NCBI GenBank assembly: GCA_964235605.1
Contig: CAXSCR010000015.1
Span: 10,237-74,236 of the forward strand
Direction: 5' to 3'
Length of the DNA: 64,000 bases
Origin: DATCRE01 sp964235605
GTDB taxonomy: Bacteria > Bacteroidota > Bacteroidia > Cytophagales > Cyclobacteriaceae
The position numbers and the translations under genes were made by a program. This document shows, one piece after another, positions 18,453-26,369 of this stretch. Within the stretch, counting starts at the first letter, position 1. Every line of letters starts with the position of its first letter. The notes beneath the pieces are model-generated. The model was not told the DNA's origin. It did no database searches and saw nothing but the letters and a program-made list of their open reading frames with translations.

Positions 18453-19421
18453 TTACTTTCCTTCACGCTTCTTCTTTTTTCTAAAATACCCACGAAGTAG
18501 AAAGTTATGTTGTAGCGCCGTCATGTTTTCATCGAGCTTAGAAGAGGCGCTTTTAGTGCTCTGCATTGTTTCTTGCAGCTTATTGGCAAAGGCAGAGTCT
18601 GCCAGCAACACACCAACTGCGTTCTTCTTACTTTGCATCTCTTGCGTAACTTGTTGAAGATTGGCTGCAATGGCAGATGCATTTCTACTTACCAATTCAA
18701 CATTTGCAATGGCATCCTCAAATGTAGCTGTCATGCTGGTATCTTGAATAATCGATGGTAATAAACCATCGCCATTCCTCATATCATCCAGTAGTGCAGT
18801 AAGATTTGCCGATGCTTTAGTGGTATTAGCGCCCGTATTTCGCAAACCTGAAATTGCTTTCCTGAAATCTTGTGCAAGAGGACCATCATTAAGCAACTCT
18901 CCTACTATACCTTGACCATTTTCTATTTTACTTGCAATCTTTTTAAGATCTGCTGTAAGTGATTTTGTATTATCGCCTACTTCCTTCGCAATGTTAATAA
19001 GCTCCTGTGTATCTGGTGGAGATAATGAATTGATTGTATCATTATCCTGAATAACTTCTGGCGATTTACCCGTACGAATAACTACGATCTTGTTTCCTAC
19101 TAACCCATCAGAACCTATGAATGCTGTGGCATCTTTCCGAATGAATTCATTTTGTTTGTCTTTAAGAGAAAGACTCACTACCACCTGGCCTTCTGTAATA
19201 ATTTGTACGTGCTTTACGGTACCAATCTTTACACCCGAAAGCCACACGTTATCACCTTCTTTAAGCCCTTCTATATTTCTAAATACGGCCGAGATTACAA
19301 ATGTCTTAGCAAAAATATTTTTCTCGCTTCCAATAAAGAACAGTGCTATTAAAAATAGAACCAACCCTCCTGCCACAAAGGCACCAAGCTTAACGTTTTG
19401 TTTTACATCTGCTGTTTCCAC
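18453..19421 (-). CDS. mlaD: MCE-domain lipid transport protein (MlaD-like)
   Basis: Periplasmic, membrane-anchored lipid-binding subunit of an Mla-type ABC system. One N-terminal helix (LGAFVAGGLVLFLIALFFIGS) is followed by an MCE domain at about residues 40-120 (SAVFRNIEGLKEGDNVWLSGVKIGTVKHV). A long helical C-terminal region (GELLNDGPLAQDF, LLADSAFANKLQETM) resembles the needle-forming helices of MCE proteins. At 322 residues it is longer than E. coli MlaD (about 180). Third gene of the mlaE-mlaF-mlaD operon, 17 bases after mlaF. MlaB and MlaC homologues are not seen here. Confidence 0.9.
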   Translation of the reverse strand: METADVKQNVKLGAFVAGGLVLFLIALFFIGSEKNIFAKTFVISAVFRNIEGLKEGDNVWLSGVKIGTVKHVQIITEGQVVVSLSLKDKQNEFIRKDATAFIGSDGLVGNKIVVIRTGKSPEVIQDNDTINSLSPPDTQELINIAKEVGDNTKSLTADLKKIASKIENGQGIVGELLNDGPLAQDFRKAISGLRNTGANTTKASANLTALLDDMRNGDGLLPSIIQDTSMTATFEDAIANVELVSRNASAIAANLQQVTQEMQSKKNAVGVLLADSAFANKLQETMQSTKSASSKLDENMTALQHNFLLRGYFRKKKKREGK

Positions 19422-19437
19422 AACTTTTTAAATTAGG

Positions 19438-20220
19438 TTAATATTTAAAGAAAGGTTCCAAATCTGGATCTTTCGTTTGTTTCAATTCATCAAAAGTGCC
19501 CTCCGCTCTTGTGTATCCTTCAACAAGTGCTATTACGCGGTCTGAAGTTTCTCGTGCACAGCTAATATCATGTGTGATTATGATAGAAGAGGTTTTATAT
19601 TTTTCACGTACCTGAATAATCAGATCATTTATTTCTGAGGATGTTATCGGATCAAGTCCTGCTGTAGGTTCATCATATAACATAATTTGCGGATTTAATA
19701 TGAGCGTGCGCGCAATGCCGATACGCTTTTTCATTCCACCTGATAACTCTGAGGGTCTTTGATTAGCTGTATGTTCAAGTCCTACGTTTTGTAAGGCATC
19801 CATTACCAATTCATCCAGCTTCTTCTTATCATAGATCTTCAAATTTCGCTTTAATGGAAATTCAAGGTTCTCACGTATGGTCATGGAGTCATATAAGGCG
19901 CTTCCTTGGAATGAGAAGCCCACCTTCAAACGCATTTCATTTAATTCATCTTGCGATAATGAAGGAACATCATACCCCAATACATTTATTTCTCCAGCAT
20001 CGTGTTGAATTAATCCAACCATACATTTAATCAACACAGATTTACCCGTACCAGATCTTCCAAGAACAACGAGATTTTCACTTTTATAAAGGTCAAAGCT
20101 AACGTCACGCAACACCTGTCGCTCACCAAAAGATTTCTTGACATGACGTACCTTAGCGACAATATCCTTATTGCCAACGTGAGACGATTTATATCCAATA
20201 TTAGCTTCTGTTTGAATCAT
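19438..20220 (-). CDS. mlaF: ABC transporter ATPase (MlaF-like)
   Basis: Cytoplasmic ATPase driving phospholipid transport with MlaE and MlaD. It has 260 residues with Walker A GRSGTGKS (54-61), signature LSGGMKKRIGIAR, Walker B IMLYDEPTAGLDP and the H-loop IIITHD. The closing part AEGTFDELKQTKDP is typical of MlaF. The start codon overlaps the mlaE stop (ATGA-type, 4 bases), suggesting translational coupling. The transport direction is not decided by sequence. Confidence 0.93.
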   Translation of the reverse strand: MIQTEANIGYKSSHVGNKDIVAKVRHVKKSFGERQVLRDVSFDLYKSENLVVLGRSGTGKSVLIKCMVGLIQHDAGEINVLGYDVPSLSQDELNEMRLKVGFSFQGSALYDSMTIRENLEFPLKRNLKIYDKKKLDELVMDALQNVGLEHTANQRPSELSGGMKKRIGIARTLILNPQIMLYDEPTAGLDPITSSEINDLIIQVREKYKTSSIIITHDISCARETSDRVIALVEGYTRAEGTFDELKQTKDPDLEPFFKY

Positions 20221-20972
20221 CTCCTGAATATGTTAATAACTTGTAAACTCAAGAGGTCAATAATGAAGATCAATAACATAGATACCACTACCGCAGTGTT
20301 TGCTGCTTTACCTACACCCGTAGTTCCATTCTCTGAATTATATCCGGAATAACACCCTACAATACCAATAGCAAAACCAAAGAAAGTAGATTTGATTATA
20401 GAAGAGAAAATATCGAGATAGGTTATTGACGACGCAACTTCGTTGAAAAACAATTGAAAGCCTGTATTACTAAATACATTAACCATGATATATGATCCTA
20501 ACAACGCAACAATATCAGCATAGACTACAAGTAAAGGCAATGCTATTGTAGTGGCAGCAACACGGCTTACGACCAAATATGAAAAAGGCCTTGTACCAGA
20601 TACTTCCATGGCATCAATTTGTTCCGTTACTTTCATACTGCCGAGTTCAGCACCGATGTTTGAGGCAAGCTTACCAGCACAAATTAGTCCTGTAATTAAG
20701 GGGCCTAGCGAGCGAACAACAGCCTGCGAAACCAAAGAGGGAAGCCATGATTCAGCACCGAATGAGGAAAGGGATGGTCTAGATTGTTTTGTGAAAACTA
20801 TTCCTGCAAGGAAGGATGTAAACGTGATTAAGAATAGTGACCGATTGCCAACGGAATAACTTTGACGCAATATTTCACGCACTTCAAGGGGTGAAAAAAA
20901 TAATTGCTTAAAAACTCTAACTATAAATTGATATATGTCAGCCGTGCGCAGTAATATTTTCTGAAATTTCAT
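20217..20972 (-). CDS. mlaE: ABC transporter permease (MlaE-like)
   Basis: Integral membrane permease of 251 residues in the MlaE/YrbE family. Family motifs are visible: FVKQLFFSPLEVREILRQSY-like interfacial helix, LGPLITGLICAGKLASNIGAELGSMKVTEQIDAMEV and a C-terminal GCYSGYNSENGTTGVGKAANTAVV stretch. It is first gene of the operon with mlaF and mlaD. Expected role: maintenance of outer-membrane lipid asymmetry. Confidence 0.93.
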   Translation of the reverse strand: MKFQKILLRTADIYQFIVRVFKQLFFSPLEVREILRQSYSVGNRSLFLITFTSFLAGIVFTKQSRPSLSSFGAESWLPSLVSQAVVRSLGPLITGLICAGKLASNIGAELGSMKVTEQIDAMEVSGTRPFSYLVVSRVAATTIALPLLVVYADIVALLGSYIMVNVFSNTGFQLFFNEVASSITYLDIFSSIIKSTFFGFAIGIVGCYSGYNSENGTTGVGKAANTAVVVSMLLIFIIDLLSLQVINIFRR

Positions 20973-21027
20973 TGTTTTAAATTTCGCTTATAGCCTTAGC
21001 TACTTAACGCACTGACCTAATGAAAAA

Positions 21028-21447
21028 TTATTTATATGCTTGGGAGCTTGATAACTCCATTATTTGATTTACTATTTGATAATACATACGCCTTTTTTCG
21101 GCTGTTTGCGCTAAAGCATTTCTAGTAGTGTTATCGTCCCAAGTGTTCGCACTAGAAACCACGACTTCTTCAATGGCTTTTTCAATTTGAGCACGTTGCA
21201 AATTTAGCTCCTTATATGCTTTGTTAAGCAACTGACTATTCTCGTCTTTATTTGCACTTAATTTTTTCTGAACGTTCAGTATAGTCATATCGATTGAATC
21301 ACGTAACTGGACGAGCTCCTTAGAAATTTGACTCTTGGTTGGGTTAATAACTGTATCAGCTATTAGCGTTGTAAACCTATCTGCCGAATAGCTATAATTA
21401 ACTAAGGATATTAATAGTCCTAGTAAACAATAGAATATGCATTTCAT
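21028..21447 (-). CDS. Exported helical protein, unknown function
   Basis: A 139-residue protein with a Sec-type signal (FYCLLGLLISLVNYSYSA) and a charged helical body (LVQLRDSIDMTILNVQKKLSANKDENSQLLNKAYKEL) that could form a coiled coil. No domain is recognised. It overlaps the 3' end of the small membrane protein gene upstream by four bases, so the two are likely cotranslated. Possibly a periplasmic stress protein, judging only from the neighbours. Confidence 0.7.
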   Translation of the reverse strand: MKCIFYCLLGLLISLVNYSYSADRFTTLIADTVINPTKSQISKELVQLRDSIDMTILNVQKKLSANKDENSQLLNKAYKELNLQRAQIEKAIEEVVVSSANTWDDNTTRNALAQTAEKRRMYYQIVNQIMELSSSQAYK

Positions 21448-21698
21448 ACTTTATTGTAATTAATTCTGTGTTTAAGCGTATGAGAGAGTTTAAATGCGGC
21501 GGGATCAAATTTCTTGACAACAGCATTTCTACCTGTTGTTGTGCGGGGTTTCGACTTTCTGTAGACCGCTACCAATTTTTCATAGTCTTCATCAAGCTCA
21601 ACCTCAGGAAACATAAATTTGGCTAGGTAATAAAATGTAATAACAAACATTACATAACCTACAACAACAGCTAATAATATTTTTATAATATCTTCCAT
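21444..21698 (-). CDS. Small membrane protein, unknown function
   Basis: One hydrophobic helix (IIKILLAVVVGYVMFVITFYYLAKFMF) followed by an acidic stretch (EVELDEDYEKL) and a basic tail rich in Lys/Arg (SKPRTTTGRNAVVKKF). Possible ATG starts are at 21722, 21704 and 21698. I prefer 21698 (or 21704) because a promoter-like TGGCA element at 21724-21739 would be almost touching the 21722 start. The stop overlaps the start of the exported helical protein gene. No family recognised. Confidence 0.6.
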   Translation of the reverse strand: MEDIIKILLAVVVGYVMFVITFYYLAKFMFPEVELDEDYEKLVAVYRKSKPRTTTGRNAVVKKFDPAAFKLSHTLKHRINYNKV

Positions 21699-21723
21699 AA
21701 CCATATGTTTTACATTTTCCATG

Positions 21724-21739
21724 ATAAATAATTATGCCA
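21724..21739 (-). promoter_or_regulatory. TGGCA-type promoter element
   Basis: Minus-strand TGGCATAATTATTTAT, 41 bases before the ATG at 21698. One of a set of similar sites before stress genes in this window (TGGYA, then TT at positions 12-13). Confidence 0.35.
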
Positions 21740-21778
21740 ACAGCATATTGTTCTCAATAGGGTATTTCCTTTTTACAT

Positions 21779-21809
21779 AAAAAAAGCCTGACTAAATTTA
21801 GCAAGGCTT
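21779..21809 (-). terminator. Terminator after the two-helix mini protein
   Basis: On the minus strand AAGCCT-...-AGGCTT with an inner CTAAATTTAG palindrome, followed by a T run. It ends the transcript from the 70-residue protein gene. Confidence 0.75.
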
Positions 21810-21830
21810 GTCATTAGTTATATATAATGT

Positions 21831-22043
21831 TTATGCTTTTCTTTTTCCTAGCACCATAACTAAAACGCCTGATACTAATAAAGCTATACCAACTATGGGC
21901 GACCAACTTATAGGTGTTTTCTCTTCTTTATTGATTTCGAGAGGTCCAATGTCAACAACTTTCTTTTTAGTAATGATATTGAATCCTGTGAAAGCCATGG
22001 CGGCAATACCCAATACAATTAAAACTATACCTAGATTTTTCAT
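21831..22043 (-). CDS. Two-helix small membrane protein
   Basis: A 70-residue protein with two hydrophobic helices (NLGIVLIVLGIAAMAFTGF and ISWSPIVGIALLVSGVLVMVLG) joined by a charged loop with the DIGPLEINKEE segment, ending GKRKA. Small two-helix proteins of this type are common near general stress genes in Bacteroidota, but no function is known to me. It is a single-gene transcript with its own terminator. A CGGTAT-type promoter-like site lies 42 bases upstream. Confidence 0.75.
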   Translation of the reverse strand: MKNLGIVLIVLGIAAMAFTGFNIITKKKVVDIGPLEINKEEKTPISWSPIVGIALLVSGVLVMVLGKRKA

Positions 22044-22069
22044 GTGTTATTGTTGTTTAATTTGTTTTA

Positions 22070-22085
22070 AAAAATAGTGATACCG
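22070..22085 (-). promoter_or_regulatory. GGTAT-type promoter element
   Basis: Minus-strand CGGTATCACTATTTTT, 42 bases before the start of the 70-residue protein. It differs from the TGGCA set at position 1 but keeps GG, A at position 5 and TT at 12-13. Confidence 0.25.
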
Positions 22086-22247
22086 CTAAAGTAAGCGAAA
22101 GTAAGCTGTTCTAGCCCTAATTTACTATCAATTAAGATCAATTATTTGCATTCTAATACCACCATTAAGCAGTGCAAATGATTAGTGTTATACATTGGTA
22201 TCAACCGATCACTAGAGGCCTTTAAATTGAAATTGATAAACAAGAAC

Positions 22248-22276
22248 TATGTGCAACTGCTAGTCAGTTGCACATA
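22248..22276 (-). terminator. Hairpin after the CsbD gene
   Basis: Perfect 12-bp stem TATGTGCAACTG / CAGTTGCACATA with a 5-base loop, 23 bases past the CsbD stop. The following T run is weak, so termination is likely but not certain. Confidence 0.55.
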
Positions 22277-22298
22277 ATAATTATTTAATTGCTCTATA

Positions 22299-22484
22299 TT
22301 AATTGCTTTCTAAGGCTTTAAGAATTTCTTCTTTAGTCTTTCCTAGTTTCTTCTGAATACGACCAAGGAATTCATCATCTTGACCTTCTGAGTAAGTGAG
22401 ATCATCATCTGTAAGATCAGCATACTTTTGTTTCAATTTACCTTTTACTTCATTCCATCTCCCTTTTATTTCTAGTTTGTTCAT
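22299..22484 (-). CDS. CsbD family stress protein
   Basis: A 61-residue hydrophilic protein matching the CsbD pattern: NKLEIKGRWNEVKGKLKQKYADLTDDDL, then EFLGRIQKKLGKTKEEI. Family members (E. coli YjbJ, B. subtilis CsbD) are abundant in stress and stationary phase but have no proven biochemical role. It is divergent from the YtxH gene. A TGGCAT promoter-like element lies 55 bases upstream and a hairpin follows. Confidence 0.9.
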   Translation of the reverse strand: MNKLEIKGRWNEVKGKLKQKYADLTDDDLTYSEGQDDEFLGRIQKKLGKTKEEILKALESN

Positions 22485-22523
22485 AATTTATAAATTTTAG
22501 TTAATATTCTTTGCGGCTACATA

Positions 22524-22539
22524 TATAAAGAATATGCCA
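22524..22539 (-). promoter_or_regulatory. TGGCA-type promoter element of CsbD
   Basis: Minus-strand TGGCATATTCTTTATA, 55 bases before the CsbD start, the same distance as in the Lmo0937-like gene at 34281. Confidence 0.4.
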
Positions 22540-22654
22540 TGGAAACATTTAGCAATCAGCCTGTTAATATAAAGGCCAAATTTATAAATTCACGTTATAC
22601 GGTTGGGAAACTATTTCCCCAGTTAAACATTTAACAATTTTTATAATCTATTGA

Positions 22655-22670
22655 TGGCACAAGTTTTTAT
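22655..22670 (+). promoter_or_regulatory. TGGCA-type promoter element of the YtxH gene
   Basis: TGGCACAAGTTTTTAT, 60 bases before the ATG at 22715. The first six bases equal the sigma-54 -24 consensus; the -12 GC is absent. Confidence 0.4.
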
Positions 22671-22714
22671 ACTTAACAGTACTATAAATTAATCAATCAT
22701 TAAAAGTTAAAAAC

Positions 22715-22975
22715 ATGAAAACAACAGGTCAAATATTACTCGGAATTCTGTGTGCCGCATCAGCAGGCGTTGTAATAGGCTTACTTATCGCTCCCTCAAA
22801 AGGTGAAGATCTTAGAAAAGACATCAAGAATTCTGCTGGCGATTTCGCTAACAAACTTGGTGACTTATTAGCAAGAGGAAAAGAGCAGTATGAAGACTTA
22901 AAGTCTAAATTAGGCGAAGAAGCTGAAGAAGTTAAAAGTGAAGCTGCTGATACTTATCGTAACGCTAACGTTTAA
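22715..22975 (+). CDS. YtxH domain protein
   Basis: An 86-residue protein with an N-terminal glycine/alanine-rich helix (ILLGILCAASAGVVIGLLIAPSKGEDLRKDI), the YtxH hallmark, and an amphipathic, LEA-like C-terminal helix (LLARGKEQYEDLKSKLGEEAEEVKSEA). YtxH proteins are general-stress membrane proteins of unknown mechanism. It heads a likely operon with the holin-like and 149-residue proteins, though a hairpin at 22988 may attenuate read-through. Confidence 0.88.
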   Translation: MKTTGQILLGILCAASAGVVIGLLIAPSKGEDLRKDIKNSAGDFANKLGDLLARGKEQYEDLKSKLGEEAEEVKSEAADTYRNANV

Positions 22976-22987
22976 AACAAAATTTAG

Positions 22988-23020
22988 TAAAGCAGGCCAT
23001 TTGGTCTGCTTTATTTTTTA
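22988..23020 (+). terminator. Attenuator or terminator between YtxH and holin-like genes
   Basis: Stem TAAAGCAGGCC / GGTCTGCTTTA (one G-T pair), loop ATTT, then ATTTTTTAATT. The next gene starts 18 bases later without another obvious promoter, so partial read-through is plausible. Confidence 0.65.
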
Positions 23021-23037
23021 ATTAAAAGAGAAAATGT

Positions 23038-23379
23038 ATGGAAAATATTAAGGCAAAAGCGCAAAATTTAAGCGAAGATATAGGAGATTACGTTGAGACC
23101 TATTTTAAATTATCAGTGCTAAAAACTACAGATAAAGCAAGCGGTTTTGCATCTGTCAGTATAATGGGAATCATTGTATGTTTTTTAAGTTTTTGTGTTC
23201 TGTTTTTCCTAGGTATTGGCGTAGCACTATGGGCAGGAGAATTATTAAATAATGTTAAAGCTGGATATTTTATAGTAGCAGGTTTTTACATTCTAGTTAC
23301 AGTAGTACTTATTGCATTTAGAGAACAATTATTATTACCAATGGTACGTAACTTTATAATTAAAAAAGTTTATGAGTAA
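23038..23379 (+). CDS. Phage-holin-superfamily-like membrane protein
   Basis: A 113-residue protein with a soluble N-terminus (AKAQNLSEDIGDYVETYFKL) and two hydrophobic helices (ASVSIMGIIVCFLSFCVLFFLGIGVAL and AGYFIVAGFYILVTVVLIAF), ending RNFIIKKVYE. This resembles the DUF1469 / holin superfamily III proteins often found next to YtxH in Bacteroidota. It is chromosomal and not part of a phage; a stress role is inferred from context. It overlaps the next gene by eight bases. Confidence 0.75.
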   Translation: MENIKAKAQNLSEDIGDYVETYFKLSVLKTTDKASGFASVSIMGIIVCFLSFCVLFFLGIGVALWAGELLNNVKAGYFIVAGFYILVTVVLIAFREQLLLPMVRNFIIKKVYE

Positions 23380-23821
23380 AATAGAGACATATAACGACCT
23401 ACTAAAAGAAAAATCACTTCTTGAAGCAACGTTGCTTATGCGACGTGAAAAAATTAAAAGAGATATAAGCGAGATAAAGGAAGGATTATTACCTGTTTCT
23501 CATGCTGTTGATAATGTTAAAAAGGTATTTTCTCGCGATCGTCATAATCCTTTAGTTAATATAGGTCTTAATATGGCCAGTGATTTAGTACTTAAGAAAT
23601 TTCTTTTAGCAAGAGCAGGCTGGTTTATGAAGTTAGTTGTTCCTTACTTAATAAAGAATTATTCCTCACATCTCATCAGTCAAAATTCAAACAAAAAATT
23701 ATTAAACTTTGGTGTTCGTATAAATAAGGATAATACTAGAGATACGCAGTTAAGTAAGATAAGAATTCAGAATGGTCACGATAATTTTTTGCACAAGCTG
23801 GGCAGTAAATTGAAGAGCTAA
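23372..23821 (+). CDS. Hypothetical protein of the YtxH-holin operon
   Basis: A 149-residue basic protein with an N-terminal helical stretch (YNDLLKEKSLLEATLLMRREKIKRDISEIKEGL) and a mildly hydrophobic segment (FLLARAGWFMKLVVPYLIKNY) that may associate with the membrane. No family recognised. The start overlaps the holin-like gene, implying coupling. It closes the three-gene unit. Confidence 0.7.
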   Translation: MSKIETYNDLLKEKSLLEATLLMRREKIKRDISEIKEGLLPVSHAVDNVKKVFSRDRHNPLVNIGLNMASDLVLKKFLLARAGWFMKLVVPYLIKNYSSHLISQNSNKKLLNFGVRINKDNTRDTQLSKIRIQNGHDNFLHKLGSKLKS

Positions 23822-24868
23822 TTTAGATGTGGTAATTTGGGTACTGCAGCGCAATAAACCACATCAATTGGGCGATGCCTACTATATCGCGCATCGTTCG
23901 AAGCTATCTGATTAACCACATTTGAATTTAACTCAAGTTCATTCATCTACAATTTCTGTTCGTTTGTTTTAGTGATAACCGAACTGTAATACAGCTTTAC
24001 TAAAAGATATGTTTGGACCCTAAATTATAATTAGAAGCTAATTAGCTGAAATATGAATCTCTCTCAGAAGTCTGGCAAGTTATGTAACGTTACATTCCTC
24101 TATCTTGTAACACGCCTGTGATTGTCTACGCATAAACTTATCAAGAGATTCTGAATTCTATCTGTAGTATCCAGAATGGAAAGAAGTATAAGATATAAGA
24201 TCATACCCTGCAATCAAAAATATCACAATAAAATCTGCCTGATTCTTTCATATCTCTAATCTAAGTTCTTTGATAAATTTTCCAGCTGATCGTTAGTAAC
24301 ATTTTAAAACTACTAATAGCAGGTTGCCGGTATTTCAAAAGCCCCCAATTCGTTTCATCATCGTTGCCAAAAATTTGTTCGGTAGTTTTCGAATAAAGTG
24401 TGATCATCCTGTTAATAACTGCCTTTTCTTCTACTTGTAGTATAATTATAATTAGGCCTTCTAAACAACCCAAAGTAGGCTGTAATAACCAAAGCAATTT
24501 AGTTAAGAAACAGTGTCTTTCGTCCCGTTATCTTTCATATTCATCCTAGCCGATTGAGATCCAACAACGTAGAAATGGGTATCCCATGAATGCTCATTTG
24601 ACAACTAGGCTTTAAGAATCAAAGAGAAAAAAGATTAAACAACGTAAGCAATTTGGTAAATTTTCCTTGCATGAGATTGTCATTTGTAGAATTTGTTCTA
24701 CATTTAATAGATCAAGCTAAGCAATGAAATCCTTAAATTAGATTTAAAAAAAATTATTGCATACTGATAATCAGTGTTTTACATAAATTCCTAAAATTTA
24801 ATGGCCCTACAAAAATTTTTGGTGTATGGCTTGCCTTACAGGCTTCTACAACCCTAAACAAAAAAATT
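23822..24868. other. 1.05-kb intergenic region before rpoN
   Basis: The longest non-coding stretch of the window. It holds a 12-base palindrome TGTAACGTTACA (24083-24094), the rpoN promoter region at its right end and otherwise AT-rich DNA. One minus-strand frame (24261-24497, 78 codons) has a weak hydrophobic start and no recognisable similarity; I do not call it a gene. It may hide a decayed gene or a small RNA, but no hairpin-terminated transcript was found by eye. Confidence 0.5.
24820..24835 (+). promoter_or_regulatory. Candidate sigma-54 promoter of rpoN
   Basis: TTGG at the -24 position and TTGC at the -12 position with the canonical GG-N10-GC spacing (TGGTGTATGGCTTGCC), 49 bases before the rpoN ATG. 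It would allow autoregulation. Inferred from consensus only. Confidence 0.4.
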
Positions 24869-26281
24869 ATGCTAAGGCAAATACATACTCAAAAACAGCA
24901 TCTTAATGTACTACCACAGCAGATTCAGTTATTAAAATTATTCCATCTTAACACACTCGAACTTCAACAACGTATTCAAACTGAACTGAATGAAAACCCA
25001 GTTTTAGAAGAAGATGTTAATGAAGATGATAAGATAACTGAAGATTCATCTAAAGATACCGTTCAAGAATATCAGGATGAAGAAGAGTATAGCCACGATG
25101 ATATACCAGATTATAAAACAGAATACAACAACTATCTAGCTGAAGATAGCATACCACAAAGACCCATCTCCGAAATTTATGATTTCAGAAAAGATCTAAA
25201 AGAACAAATCGGTCTTTGTGTAACAGGTGATAGGGATGTGATGATTGCAGAATACCTAATCGATTCATTAAATGATGAAGGTATGCTGGAACAAGATATT
25301 AATTCATTAGCTGATGATATCTCTTTCAATAAACACATGATGGTTGAGCCGGTGGAGCTTGAAAGAATTCGTTGCATAATAAAACAGCTTGAGCCATTCG
25401 GAATAGGTTGTATTACCATTAAAGAATTCTTGTTGCTGCAACTTCACAGAATGGATCAAACTAATTCAGTTGTTAAAAAAGGAATCCGTTTGTTAGAAGA
25501 ACATTTTGATGACCTTGCGCATCGTAATGTAGAAAAAGCAGCTTCGAATTTGCAGGTTGATGAGCATGAACTTCGCACTATTCTACAGTTAATTGGATCT
25601 TGCAAAATGAAGCCATTGGCTGAGTCTACCTCATACGCTTCTAATGCAACTATAATTCCTGATTTTATTATAACCAATGATGGTGATACGATGGAAATCT
25701 CATTGTATCGTCAGCGTTCATCAACGCTTTTTATCAATCAATCTTTCTTGAAAATCCTTACCAATCAAAATCAAACTGATAAAGGAGCGGTACAATATCT
25801 GAAAAGCAAATTGAATTCAGCACAGTGGTTTGTTAATGCTATAAAACAGCGCGAAACAACGATGCTTACGGTAATGAAAGTAATTATTGATTTGCAATCA
25901 GCTTACTTTAAAGAAGGTGATATTCGTTTGTTGAAACCAATGATTTTAAAAAATGTTGCTGATAGAGCAGGTGTTGATATTTCCACTGTTTCTAGAATTA
26001 CTTGCAACAAATATGCTGATACACCCTTTGGAACAATCCTATTAAAAGATCTCTTCTCTGAAGGAATTGAAAATGTACAAGGTGAAGTAATTAGTAACCG
26101 CGTTATACAAACAGCAATTGAAGAAGTAGTTGAAAATGAGGATAAAAAGAATCCATATACAGATCAGCAACTTGTTGCTATACTATCGTTAAAAGGTTTT
26201 AATATCGCACGTAGAACTGTTGCAAAATATCGCGAACAACTTCAAATCCCGGTAGCACAAATGAGGGCGCTGTGGGCTTAA
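24869..26281 (+). CDS. rpoN: RNA polymerase sigma-54 factor
   Basis: Sigma-54 of 470 residues. Region I (activator-interacting, residues 1-50) is Gln/Leu-rich (VLPQQIQLLKLFHLNTLELQQRI, ELNENPVLEED). An acidic region II (about 50-100), the core-binding domain, a DNA-binding HTH (ADRAGVDISTVSRITCNKYADTPFG) and the C-terminal RpoN box ARRTVAKYRE (447-456) that reads the -24 element follow. It is followed after 88 bases by a sigma-54 activator and two sensor kinases, an arrangement that points to one regulatory unit. Family knowledge: transcription by this factor needs an AAA+ activator. Confidence 0.96.
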   Translation: MLRQIHTQKQHLNVLPQQIQLLKLFHLNTLELQQRIQTELNENPVLEEDVNEDDKITEDSSKDTVQEYQDEEEYSHDDIPDYKTEYNNYLAEDSIPQRPISEIYDFRKDLKEQIGLCVTGDRDVMIAEYLIDSLNDEGMLEQDINSLADDISFNKHMMVEPVELERIRCIIKQLEPFGIGCITIKEFLLLQLHRMDQTNSVVKKGIRLLEEHFDDLAHRNVEKAASNLQVDEHELRTILQLIGSCKMKPLAESTSYASNATIIPDFIITNDGDTMEISLYRQRSSTLFINQSFLKILTNQNQTDKGAVQYLKSKLNSAQWFVNAIKQRETTMLTVMKVIIDLQSAYFKEGDIRLLKPMILKNVADRAGVDISTVSRITCNKYADTPFGTILLKDLFSEGIENVQGEVISNRVIQTAIEEVVENEDKKNPYTDQQLVAILSLKGFNIARRTVAKYREQLQIPVAQMRALWA

Positions 26282-26369
26282 CGCTGGAACAATTTTCTAT
26301 ATACAGATAATAGTAACAAGGAAATACCTTGTAGATCCATAACAATTTAATTTCTTCACTTAAACCTAT

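Noticed and set aside
23038..23379. Prophage remnant because of the holin-like protein
   Set aside because: No other phage gene is nearby; this family is a regular part of YtxH-type stress operons.
24261..24497. 78-codon minus-strand frame before rpoN
   Set aside because: No recognised motif, weak composition and no good start context; left as part of the intergenic region.
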